Assembly (NCBI GenBank): GCA_963678675.1
Contig: OY783194.1
Span: 34,698,278-34,762,277 of the forward strand
Direction of reading: 5' to 3'
DNA: 64,000 nt
From: Xiphydria camelus
Taxonomy: Eukaryota; Arthropoda; Insecta; Hymenoptera; Xiphydriidae
Position numbers and translations under genes: made by a program. Shown piece by piece: positions 11,058 to 21,428 of the stretch. Positions within the stretch are counted from its first letter, which is position 1. The number at the start of each line of letters is the position of its first letter. The notes under the pieces were generated by a model, which saw only the letters and a program-made list of their open reading frames with translations, was not told where the DNA came from and searched no databases.

Positions 11058-11980
11058 TACGAAAGAGTAAGTGCGAGAAAATTTTGCACCGCATATAGAG
11101 GCCGTTACCGCGTGTTCGAATTTAATGAATCATTCTTGTAAAAAATCGAGGACTCCACGCAATTCGAGGCGGTATCACACGCGACATGCGCCAGTACCTG
11201 AGAACCGCTGCGAGTTACAGTGATGCAGCGAGCAATAATAAGTGCGGTGAAGTCACAATGCAACGTGTAGAAGTATACCAGAGCGCAGTGCCGGTAAAGA
11301 TGAAAGGTTCGCCCGAGGATTGTGTTGGGCAAGGCAAAGGGTTAAGTCAGGCTATTGATAGCTCAATAAGACAGCCAACCATTCATTCGTACCGGGACAC
11401 ACCCTTCGCGGGTGGAAAGGAGGTAGCGAGGGGGTGGAAGAGGGAGACCGAGGGAATCATCGTGCATTGTAAGATACCGATACCGTGTAATTACGCGGCA
11501 GACCCGAGCCCTCGCCATGGGAAATATACACATATCATTATATCCGAGCTTGGCTCACATGTCCGCACGGTATAAATTCAGGGTTCGTCGAAGGGTAATT
11601 ATTTTATATCGAATCATCCGGGCGGGATCGAGGGTCTCTTTCCTCTTTCCGTACGCGGGATTGCCGTATACGCGTCCTCGGTACCTCGTGCCTGCACGCG
11701 CTCGTCCCTCGGAAACGCTCGGTTCCGCTTCCGGAAGGATGAAAGGCATCGACGAGACCGCATCGGAAGTTCTCTCGTCCGGAAGAAGCGAGTAAACTAC
11801 TGAAGCGCGTTTGTTGTACGTGGAGTAGTCCAACTCGCGGAAAAAAAAGGAAAGGATCTATTGAAGGATAAGGACGAGGAAAGTCCATTTAGATGTTTCC
11901 TAGCCGATTACAGATTTTTATCAACATCTTAAATCCCTACCAGAGAGAGAGTTAAACAAATTAGAAGCACAGAGAAAAAG
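11058..11980. other. unassigned sequence
   Basis: The 129-codon frame at 11186-11575 is motif-free. No gene, repeat or RNA is recognised. Confidence 0.35.
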
Positions 11981-12015
11981 CTGTGGCGAAAAGATGTGGT
12001 CGCCATCTAATCGGG

Positions 12016-12087
12016 GGAGCGTTTCGTCCCGGAGTCGGCCTATGGACTCGTCAGTAAGGCTAGGCCGACTCCTGCCTTTGGCGCTCC
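12016..12087 (-). ncRNA. type III hammerhead ribozyme, copy 2
   Basis: Stem III is GGAGCG (12087-12082) with CGCUCC (12021-12016), six perfect pairs. The core CUGACGA and GAAA are intact, and stem II is GUCC with GGAC. Stem I is AAAGGC with GCCUUA, with the terminal pair lost. The cleavage triplet is GCC instead of GUC, a change expected to slow cleavage strongly. Loops I and II are complementary over twelve bases (GGAGUCGGCCUA with UAGGCCGACUCC). The fold is convincing, but activity may be reduced. Confidence 0.85.
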
Positions 12088-12197
12088 GTGAGGGACGGGC
12101 AGTTACGCTCTTCTATATGTACTTGTACCGTTATCGGACACTACCGAGAGCCGAGAGCCGTGGGCCGGTAGCCGCGGAGTCGAGGGCCGAGAGGGTC

Positions 12198-12212
12198 GGC
12201 GCCATCTGGCGG
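12198..12212 (-). promoter_or_regulatory. CTCF-like motif in hammerhead element copy 2
   Basis: The minus strand reads CCGCCAGATGGCGCC, a complete match to the Drosophila CTCF consensus as I remember it (CCRMYAGRTGGCGCY). It occupies the same position in the element as in the other copies. Binding in vivo is inferred only. Confidence 0.4.
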
Positions 12213-12253
12213 CCGGCCGCCGTAGCGTGACGGGTCGCCACATAGCAATTGTC

Positions 12254-12410
12254 ATTGCTTCACCCAGTAGCGCTGAGACTCGAGCTCATTTTCATGAATT
12301 CGTAGAGAGGATACTATTTTATGTACTGTTTACAACGATAAATAGAAATGTCTCATCCGTACGAGTTCTTGAAAATGAGTTGGCGTTACAGCGCTATCGG
12401 ATGAAGCAAT
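12254..12410. mobile_element. 157-bp hairpin MITE
   Basis: The ends ATTGCTTCACCCAGTAGCGC and GCGCTATCGGATGAAGCAAT are inverted copies. Pairing continues with gaps for about 50 bp per arm (CTCATTTTCATGAATTCGTA against TACGAGTTCTTGAAAATGAG). No coding capacity and no second copy seen here. It sits next to hammerhead element copy 2. Confidence 0.75.
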
Positions 12411-14733
12411 AAAAACTGCTCTTCTTCTTCCGCGAGGGAAATTAAACTAACGCTGATGATACGAGTAAAATAACTTTTCCCCGTACCCATGTAAAATTGA
12501 AATATTTCACGAAATCCCCCGAAAACTTCGCGTCCCCGTAAAACGAACAAACAAATCCAACAACAAATATCTACATTCGTCTATGCCCGCGCCGAATCGC
12601 CAGAAGCAAACTCGATTCCCGAGTGAATAATGTCCGAAATCTTATCGCGGATCGTCCAGGCATTTTATCCGATCGCTTGCATGTCAAAGGTTACAATAAG
12701 TAACCACTAATCCGGAGCTGATAATCAAACGCGCGCGGGAGCTCTCCGGCGCGCGCGCGCGCACACACACACACACACGCACACGTGCGCCGTACAGCAG
12801 CTCGCCATCGGAGATCGAGACCTGCGTGGGGCACGTCCATCTCGCGTGGACGTTCACAATGGCTTCTGTTTAGAGTACTTACGGCCCCGGCTGCTGCGCG
12901 CGCGCGGGTAACCCAAGTCAGCCATCTTACATCGAATAAATCATCGCCGAGACATCAGAGATATCATTCGACCGGTTGACGGGGCGAGTACCGGCGCGGG
13001 GTCCGGTGTAACGGGTGGGACGAGAAGCGAGAGGGAGGCTGATCGCGCGCGTCGAGAGGTGAAAGGTGAAAGCGAAGATGACCACCGGTCTTAAGTGCTG
13101 GCGTGGGTATACGATTGAGTGGAAAACGTCGTCGAGGAGGAGGAGGAGGAGGAGGAAAACGGAATTCGAGTCCGTCGAATGTAATAATCATTATCGGCCG
13201 CGGCATGAGAGAGGGCTGAGCTGGACCAAAGAAGCTGACGAAGAGGCGCCGGTCCCCCCCCCCCCTCGGCGGGGCACCCGGTATACGCGGTGGCACGGTG
13301 TTACGATAGGCGGATAGTATCGCGTATCAATCAGATGCGGAGAGCCACATTGTCTTACGCGTCAGCCGGATAAAGGGGCGCTCGCTTCCATGGTCCACAG
13401 GGGCATCGGGTGCTCGGGTCTTCTGGACCACCCGGGCAGATCCTATACGTCCGGCAGGGATCTTATTGACTCGATACCCGGAGTGGTTCCCGCACATCCC
13501 ACTTCTCGCGAGGATGAGTGCGGGTTTTGCCGCGGAACGGCCGACGCCTCTCCTCCCCGTGTTTACGGGACGGGGTAGACTTTTACCCGCGGCCGACGCG
13601 GAACCGGGAAGATTACGACCGCGCGCTGTACCGCGCTCCCTCGTCTCTCCCGCGTTTCTTTCTCTCTCTCCATCGCGAGCGACAGAGAGGGACTCGAGAT
13701 GGATGTACGTACGTACGGTGAGAGAGGGAGAGATCGAGATGAAAGGAGATCTTTGTTCTTGGAAGCCTATTTTCTTTGGGGGATTTTATCGATCTCTCGC
13801 GCGCGGTGAGATACGCCGTAAAACGTTTCACCTCGAAGACGCGTCCATCCATCTAGATTCGAGAATATAAATACATCACCGCGTGTGTGCGAGTTCAACG
13901 ATCGACTACAAGCCTCCGGTGTCGCCCGCGACGCGGTTCAATGCTTCGCGAACGATCGCGATCGAGATGCGATCGGCGTAGCGCACGAGCGCGAGTGTCG
14001 CCGGCTTCGAGCGAGAGGACTCGTCGAATTTACGCGTCCATTTGTCCTTGGTGCCTCGATAAGGAGTCCTCGCGTCGAGTGTCGTCCGTGCGCGCCAAGG
14101 AGAGAGGCCGCGCGCCGTCTCGACGCGGTCAAAAGTTCCCCGTCGACGGCCCCGCGGAGAAGGAGCCGGGGCCCGTTCCGTGAGGGCTGAGTACACAGTA
14201 GCAGACTTCTCATATAATGCGATATAATCACCTGGCATGACTACACACTATCTGATCCGTGCACACACACAAATCACTGACAGGGCCACATTTGAATCCT
14301 CGACGACCATTACTCACTGCTCCTGATATTACTTCAATTCAATCAGTGTCTTGCCACGGCTCTCGGTGCCCGCCTGGCGGCGCACGGATATGTTCGAGCG
14401 TTTACGTCCACGTGCGCGCGCGCGTATATGATGAATAGTTTCCAGCGCTTCTGGAATGCGGTCTCGGGGCATCGACGTTATTGGTTTCGCGTCGAACGGA
14501 ATGCGAGTTCCTCGGGAGAGAGAGAAAGAGGAGGGAGGAGGGCGACGACGGTCCGTCGTCGTACCTCCGTGTCTTCTCCTCTCTTCGGCAGCTGATAATC
14601 CGTCGGCGTCCTTCGCTTCCTCCTCCTGCGGGGCGAGCAATTCCAAATTGGTAATCACGCGATGGCGCCATCCTCCCCCGGCCCGTCAGCAATCTCGAGT
14701 CTTGTTGTTCGGCCGGCTTCTTCTCCTCCTCCT

Positions 14734-14734
<1 letters not shown>
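12411..14734. other. unassigned CpG-rich sequence with microsatellites
   Basis: Contains a CG/CA run at 12750-12780, a GGA triplet run at about 13135-13157 and a C homopolymer near 13246-13265. Frames at 13466-13870 and 13885-14190 are motif-free. No gene supported. Confidence 0.4.

Positions 14735-14826
<92 letters not shown>
14735..14826 (+). repeat. (CT)n microsatellite, about 92 bp
   Basis: An essentially pure CT dinucleotide run, the longest simple repeat in the window. It generates spurious long SLSL and ERER frames on opposite strands, which should not be annotated as genes. Confidence 0.95.
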
Positions 14827-14831
<5 letters not shown>

Positions 14832-16787
14832 TGCTCCTTCATTTATGTGTTTGTCCGTAGCATGTGGGATGATTGTGTGTGGAGCGGAGCGTTCCGGTAC
14901 CGCATCAGAGAGGTTTGTCTTTGTGATGGCCGACGCAACGTGCTGCAGGGGCGCCAACGGCTACCGAGATACGCGCTGAATTATCTACCGCGATAGAGTG
15001 CCTTCGGCGTGGGTCGGTTGTGGCTCGCGCGCGGTAGTTGTGCAGCGGTAGTACCTAGTAGCGATCGTTTTTATTTTATTTACACGCAGCTATACTTCAC
15101 CGGTTTCTATGCAAGCGATGTAATCAATTTTTTGTTATATATTTGAGATATTTTCAGTTTTTAGTCAATACGGATGCTGCGAATTCTTCTCAACGACAGG
15201 ATAATACCATCTTTTCTTCTCTCACACATAACTCTCGGCCTATTTCAAAGTTGTACAGCTAACTATAATTTTTCTGCAAGAGCTAGTCGAATTTTTTCAA
15301 GGCAAGATGCTATTGCAATGGACTTTGGGCTTCTTAACGAGGTCCACGTGCAGCTTGAACGGTTCATTTACCACACAAGTCGTGGATGTCCGCGATGCAC
15401 GAGTCTCGCCTCGCAGACAGATCGCAACACTCGCCCCCGCGTAACGTTAATCGATCTTCCTCCCAGTCAGTGACGAATACGCTCAATCGGTAGAACCGAA
15501 ATGCACCCTCCAACCTCGCTCCCGTTGCCGATGCGTCGACGCGGAGCGCTGATGCATCGTTCGAACGCGCACGATGCATTGGAACGATCGGGTAGTGACA
15601 AATCGGCGCGAAAAAGGCTCGAGAGAGAGAAAGAGAGACAGAGTGAGAGAGGACAAGCACGGGAGCAGTGCACCTCCGACTCGCTGTGACCGGGCAATAA
15701 ATTCTGCGGTAAAGGTCCGCGCACAGGCAGTGAATCATAAGCGGTCAAATGATCAAAATTACAAGGTTCGTCTGATGATGTTCCCCCAGACGTCGCTAGA
15801 AATAACCTCGACTATGAGAAAGAGAGAGAGAGAAAGGGAGAGGGGGGTTGAGTAGCGCGGCGGAGGGCGGGAGGGACTCCGCAATGCTGATTTTCATTCG
15901 CCATGATTGGATAAGTAAACACGCTATAGCTTCCGGATGTCTTTTTCTCCTTTCCGCTGCTCGCCCTGCAGCTGAAGTGCAACGAGGGCAAATTTCTTTG
16001 ATGCAAATATACGAACGTTTTAATAGCTCCTAATGAATAATACGTCTGATTTCACTGAATATTAATTTGACTCGAACGAGTTTCTCCGCGCGCGCGTTAC
16101 GTGGAATATCTACTAAAATAAAATTTAAAAACTCTCTGTATTCAATTAAATAAATCTTTCATTTATTCGATATCAATAAATTTTATTCGCTATTTGGTAA
16201 AATTCGAGAGGAAGAGCGCAGATTTCGCGACGTGAAAAGGTGCGACGGCTTTGATCCAAATGCAAATGCAGCGTGCTTCGTTAAAACTCGATTGTTCGAT
16301 TTGCGTCTCGTTCGAGGGGGAGACGTCCTGGTAAGTGGAAACCGACGACTTTCGAAAGAGCCGGGGGAGGGGTGAAAGACTGGTTGGTACAAAGGAGTCG
16401 AACGGTCGAAGTCCTCGGAATTCGATTCACTTTTGCGCGAGGAGTTCGCCTCCTCTCCCGATGGAGGGGCGGTGGGGAGTACGAGCGACTTGTAATTTCC
16501 ACGGGCGCACCGTTTCGTACAGGTACCCACCCGGACACGGTACATTTAATTCGAGGATTCGAATCAACGGTATAAATTTACTCGAGCCAAGGTAAAGCGG
16601 CAGGGAGAGGAGGAGCGTGTTCGGGACAGATCCAATACGCCCGGATTAACGTAACATCAAGCTCGTCGAGGAAATTACGAAATTAAAATTCAATTATCGT
16701 TGCCGTCGACGGATCCCCGTATACTCATGTTAAGAATGGCCCCCGGCGAATTTTTCCGAGGCTCGTTCGACAATCTGACGCACTGAT
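14827..16787. other. unassigned sequence
   Basis: Short GA runs lie at about 15620-15650 and 15820-15840. No gene or element recognised. Confidence 0.35.
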
Positions 16788-17087
16788 ATAATCCATAAGT
16801 GGTTTTGGTCATATATCGATTATATATGAGGGGCCTGGAAGTAAAAGGGTTTAAGTGCATTTTTGGTAGTTCTGAAATAATTGGCTTCAAAGTTAACTTA
16901 TTCCTGGAATTTTTAAATTTAAGTTAACTTTAAACCCTTTCACTTCCAGGCCTCTCATATGATTTTTATATTAATCATATAAGGACTACATACAGATTTT
17001 TGAATATTTGTATAATCCATATATAGTTCGTATATATGGTTAATATATTACAGAAATCATATATGACCAAAACCACATATGAATTAT
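16788..17087. mobile_element. outer palindromic MITE containing a nested element (family J)
   Basis: The arms ATAATCCATAAGTGGTTTTG, continuing GTCATATAT, on the left and ATATGACCAAAACCACATAT, continuing GAATTAT, on the right are inverted copies. The left arm is followed within about 20 bp by a second, unrelated inverted-repeat element (16823-16961). The right side keeps about 120 bp of AT-rich interior. The asymmetry indicates the inner unit inserted into the outer one. Confidence 0.7.
16823..16961. mobile_element. inner 139-bp MITE inserted in the family J element
   Basis: The ends ATATGAGGGGCCTGGAAGTA and ACTTCCAGGCCTCTCATAT are inverted copies, and pairing continues with AAAGGGTTTAA against TTAAACCCTTT. 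A further internal pair, AAAGTTAACTTATTCC against AAGTTAACTTT, is present. No coding capacity. The arms match closely, which suggests a younger insertion than its host element. Confidence 0.75.
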
Positions 17088-17111
17088 TAAGAAAGTATAT
17101 AGAATGTTTCC

Positions 17112-17279
17112 GCCTGGGTTAGAAAAATGAATCGCTTGGTTGGAATAACTAAACATTTGGTTAGAATAACTTGATATTTGGATCAACCGACCAGTAGAAC
17201 CGACTAGTTTTGGGTAGAATGACTAAATGTCTCTAACTAGATGCGTTTTAACCTAATTACATTATATTTTTCCGTGCAT
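17112..17279 (+). mobile_element. family A MITE, truncated copy
   Basis: Contains the family A interior: TTGGTTGGAATAACTAAAC, ATTTGGTTAGAATAACT and GATGCGTTTTAACCTAATTAC, in the same order and orientation as 25899-26147. The left end is missing or diverged. The right end, ending TTTTTCCGTGCA, is a decayed form of the TTTTTCTCAG terminus. Confidence 0.7.
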
Positions 17280-19683
17280 AATCTGACGTCAAATTCGTAG
17301 CGTCTTCGCGCGATTTCGACGATTCGAGAATTCAAAAATCGGGCTGGTTGCACAGGAAATCGATCCAACGACAACCTTGCTAATGACTCCTTAAGAAAAT
17401 TGAAGTGAAATCACGAGTTCCCTTGATCGATAGATCTCGGAGGGTGCGAAAGCGCCGTAACGACGCTAATTGCCAAATACCTACATAAAAAGTTTCGACT
17501 GTTCCGAAGGGCGTGCAACAATCAGAAGTAGAATGCCTCGACGAAACCAGCCGCACCGGCAGCCCTATCCATCCGCGCGCTCGTCGGTCGCTCCCGCCAC
17601 CCCCGACAATCGCGTAGGAGGTGTTTACATTTCGTTACGTTCAATTACGCCTCAAAAAGAGCCGAGAACAATGCGAATTATAATATTTGTTTGCCGGCGT
17701 CCGCCTCTGCGGGAGCGCAAGCGTTGCGGCGGCGTCCCGAGGGTTCGAGGAACTACGGGACGCGGCCCTGGAGAACTCGTCCGTAAATCTTACTACGCGA
17801 GCCGACGAATCTCAACCGGAAAAACGTGTTCCTGCGATTCGTTGGAAACTGCGCGATTCGCGAGGGACGGATACATCATACGTTACGTCCCCGGCTGATC
17901 GGACGCCTCGAATCGTTTCTCGTTACTCCGATCCCCGCTAGCGGTCGAACTGCGAGCGATGATCAGTCGATGCGTCCGATCGAGATCCTCGCGCGCAATT
18001 CGACTCTCCGAGCGGCGGTGGCGCGCGCTGGACCGTTCGGGATGCTGGAAAAATGAGAGCTGCTCTCGCAGGGGGTCTCAGCGCGCGTTTAACAGCCTAT
18101 AAATAATTCTTTGACTCGCGCCTAATTGAACCTACCTTACACCCATCGAGGCCGAGACTTACACCGCCGTTGCCGTGCGTTACGTGCGTCGCAGTGGTCC
18201 TCAGCCGCGAGCGCGCGTTACCTAATATCTCCTCGCTCGGACAGAGTGCTCCGATCGAATTCATCTCTTCGACGAAAAATTTATTCGGCCCGAACCCACC
18301 CCCCCAAAAAAATCCTATCCACGGAGCGACTCAACGCATCCCCACGCCTATTTTTCATTTTCGCAGTAGGTCAAGCTAATTTATCGCCGGCCCCCGATGA
18401 ATTGAAATAAAACCCGGATAATCGAGCGGAGCTCCTATTTTAACATCGCGGTCTAGCTCAACCCTCACCGGCGGGAATGATTAAAAGTTCCTCTCCCTTG
18501 AGATCCACTGGGTCGAGGTGCGTGTAGCACGAATCCGATATAGGGGGGGAGAGCGGCGGGGAGGTGAAGTTCGGTGGTTCGTATATCGGAGGCTCGCGGA
18601 TTTTAATCAACCGCCGATCTGACGGCGGGGTCCGACGGAATAGCCGTGCGAGATGGTGGCGAGGCGCCACGGGGGTTCGACACGTACACCGGCACGGGAC
18701 GCGATGGGATGCGATGGGATGGCAGACGCGCACGGCACGTCGTTGCGCCTCCTCGAAATCACCAATTTTATGGGGCACCTTTGATGTTTAATGAAGGAAT
18801 TTTACGAGGCGGGATTGTTTTAAAGAATCGCATGCGCGCGGGACGAGCAGCCGATAATTTTGCATTCGCCTCCCCAACCCCCGCGCGCCTCTCGCGGCGG
18901 GTCCGACCGTTCGTTCCGATGCGTCGGATCTTTGTTGTCCTTTTTTCCGCGCGTTCCTCTTCGATTTTCACAGTCGCGCCGGGGGAGATCCTCGAACTCG
19001 AAATTATTTATAATATGTATATCGAATCGCGGCGCCGATCGCTAACGACCTCGACCTCCTCCTTGCGCGCGGTTTCCTCGCCTCGATGCTCTTTCCGCCC
19101 CGCCTCCCGCCCTGCACCCGCGCCAATTAGGGGCAAATTTCAATAGGTTTCCAATTAATACTTCGCCCGGCATCCGTTCAATTAGAATCCAATTAATCAG
19201 CCGCGCGCCGACGCAAGTCGCGCGAAGTAAATTGTTAATCCGCTCGTATTAGTTATGGATTTATGTTCCCAACGCGGCATCGCACGCATTCCCTTGCATC
19301 CATCGCGCGACTGGAGCCACATCGCGGCTGTAGGTCGCGGGGCATATCCTGCGCGCGATATCCCACCTGCTGACGCCATCGCGGTATCGAGCGGACGAAC
19401 AAATTGTCTTGTTTTAAATAAAGCAAAACCGAAAACGCGGCGGTGTTCCACGGTCGCTGCTGCAGCCGCAGCGGCTGTACTGATACGCTGCACATCATTC
19501 TCCGCGGCGTAGTCGCTGCAGTGGCGTGGAACCAGGGGCTCCGAAACCTACCGCCCGGTGGATATGCATGAGGTCGCGGGTCATTCGAGTGCTTTTGATA
19601 GAAAAATTGGAGGATCGAGATAAAATTTTTTTATGATCCTTTAATAAGTATTTTTATTTTTTAGAATACTCCAATTGCTACAT
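17280..19683. other. unassigned CpG-rich sequence
   Basis: Holds several ATTAATT-type clusters (for example 19120-19200) that could be homeodomain sites, but such sites are common by chance. Long overlapping frames at 18458-19146 have no motifs. No gene supported. Confidence 0.35.
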
Positions 19684-19797
19684 GTGGTGAAAAAGCGGTG
19701 TTCATTTTTAACATCATTTGACCGGTGTAGACTCGTATGTAACATATCTGGTGTCGTTCAGTTTTAGGCCATTGTTATCCAACACCAAAAGTGGTCA
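19684..19797 (+). mobile_element. family B repeat, copy 2
   Basis: The core GTGGTGAAAAAGCGGTGTTC, ATTTTTAACATCATTTGACC, GGTGTAGACTCG, TCTGGTGTCGTTCAG and ACACCAAAAGTGGTC aligns with the other family B copies. It directly abuts a family C element at 19801. Confidence 0.75.
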
Positions 19798-19800
19798 TAA

Positions 19801-20012
19801 TATATGAGGCTAAACTTACTCGCCAGAAAAGAAATTTCAATCCCTATTATCTCATTATTTATGAACTTTTGGCCTACATCGATATAAGACTTTATTGTAG
19901 ACTAAAATGTAACCTTCAAAAAAGTATTACACAAGTATGAGCTAAAAGCTCACAGATAATGAAATAATAGTAATTCGAGTTTCTTTCCCGGCGGGTAAGT
20001 TTAATCTCATAT
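19801..20012 (+). mobile_element. family C MITE, complete copy
   Basis: A 212-bp unit with about 55-bp inverted ends. The left arm is ATATGAGGCTAAACTTACTC followed by GCCAGAAAAGAAATTTCAAT. The right arm is TTCTTTCCCGGCGGGTAAGT followed by TTAATCTCATAT. Each arm continues into a TATTATCTCATTAT-like segment. Homologous copies lie at 44788-45016, 45015-45235 and 48871-49012. No protein. Confidence 0.85.
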
Positions 20013-21006
20013 GGTATATAAGTCTGTATCGCAGATTTTTTTTGACCGTATCGAAATAATTGAAAGAAAAAGAACAATCAACGAATTTGTCCAATTTGCC
20101 AAGAAAAAATACCACGATTTCTAATATTAAATTCCATTTATCGCAGGACCATGTATCATTACGTGAATTCGAATTCAATCAGCGAATATCGCCGCGTTTC
20201 GATAGTCCCTCGAACGCGGAACGGGAACGCCTCTATTTAGCAGCTGTCCACAGGTAAGTGCCCTCTTAACTTTGCGGCCGATAATGCTAGCCCACCTCTG
20301 GTGCGCGGGTTGGTGTACGCCCGAGGGGGTTCTCGAAGGTGGTGATAACCCGGCTCGATCCATCACTGCCCTCGGGCGGCGGGGGTCGAGAGGGGCCGAA
20401 GGTGGTTGGAAAGTGTACCGCGTGCGTGAGTCTAGTCACACCACCGACCGACCGACCGACGTAACTAACTTTGCGACGATATCGCGGCAATCGATACTTC
20501 TCCCCCTCCTCCTCGCCGACGCCCCTCTCACCACAACCCTTCCGAAAAAGTCCGAAGATAAGGGATCGCGGCAATGGAGCTGCCTTTATCGCTTTATGGA
20601 AATCGCTCTCGGACTGTACCTCGCGGTATACAGGGTGGATTTCGACTCGTGAAATGCACAGAGGGGACGGAGGGCGAGTGGAAACGATACCGCGCCGCAT
20701 CGTACCGAGCGCGCGGAGTGCGTGAGCTTTATATCACTCGGTAACTCCTTTGTCAAGCGACGAGTGCTGTAAAGAGACACTCGCATCGGACTTGGCTCGA
20801 CTATCTGGCTTGCACTCGCGATCGTGTCCCGGGGGGACAAATGGTTTGCGTTAAATTTGTGGAGATCTCGCGCGCGTCGCCAGTGGTCCGCTCGAAAATT
20901 TGTGTTATTTCGACTCGGAGTGATCGCGACGATTGTTTTACCAGGTACGAATTGTTCGGGTCATTTCGGTTTATTTACGAGAGAGAATTTTGGTCGCGTT
21001 TCAATT
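20013..21006. other. unassigned sequence with a CCGA repeat and a strong small hairpin
   Basis: CCGA tetramers lie at about 20446-20461. CGCCCGAGGG and CCCTCGGGCG (about 20318-20380) form a perfect 10-bp stem around about 40 nt. The 87-codon frame from 20841 runs into the duplicated segment that follows and ends at a donor-like site, but its product is not recognised. Confidence 0.35.
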
Positions 21007-21428
21007 GCAATTATTTTTTTGTGAAAATCAAGCGTGTCAAATTTTCGTTTGGCGAAACAAACGAGTTGGCGAGAAAATTTAATTCGATTAATTCGAGCAG
21101 GTAAGATTTTCGAGACATGTGAATTATGCTTTGTTAGACGAAATTTAAATTCTCCGTGTACTTTTGCGTTGATCCAGAAGGTATAAGATAATGAATGTAT
21201 GGCGAGAATAAGGAATCAATTCCAATTTTTTCATGAAAATCGAGCGTATCGTGGAATTTTTGTTTGAAGGAAGAAAAATAAGTCGACGAAAGAATTGAAT
21301 TCAATTAATTCGAGCAGGTAAGATTTTCCAGGTATGTGAACATGTTTCTTCAGACGAAATTTATATTCTCTGCCTGCTATTGCGTTGATCCAGAATGTAT
21401 GAAATAATGAATATACGAGGATAAGGAA
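21007..21428 (+). repeat. diverged tandem duplication, unit about 214 bp
   Basis: Two copies (about 21007-21213 and 21214-21428) share AAAATCAAGCGTGTC-like starts, ATTCGAGCAGGTAAGATTTT, AGACGAAATTTA, TTGCGTTGATCCAGAA and ATAAGGAA. Identity is incomplete, so the duplication is not recent. Both copies preserve the perfect donor-like GCAG/GTAAGA at the same place (21100/21101 and 21316/21317). The unit encodes nothing recognisable. Confidence 0.7.

Larger units (their letters stand above)
11981..12215 (-). mobile_element. hammerhead-ribozyme element, copy 2
   Basis: Read on the minus strand, the order is the CTCF-like motif (12212-12198), CGACCCTCTCGGCCCTCGAC, CTCTCGGTAGTGTCCGA, GGTACAAGTACATATAGAAG, ribozyme (12087-12016), and a 3' tail ending GCCACAG at 11981. 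The order and much of the sequence match copy 3 at 25008-25250 across the full length, which defines a unit of about 235-245 bp. A separate 157-bp hairpin element lies about 40 bp beyond its CTCF-motif end. No protein is encoded. Confidence 0.85.

Noticed and set aside
14402..14979. Frames of 100-146 codons with long ER and SL dipeptide runs
   Set aside because: They are translations of the CT microsatellite at 14735-14826 on both strands.
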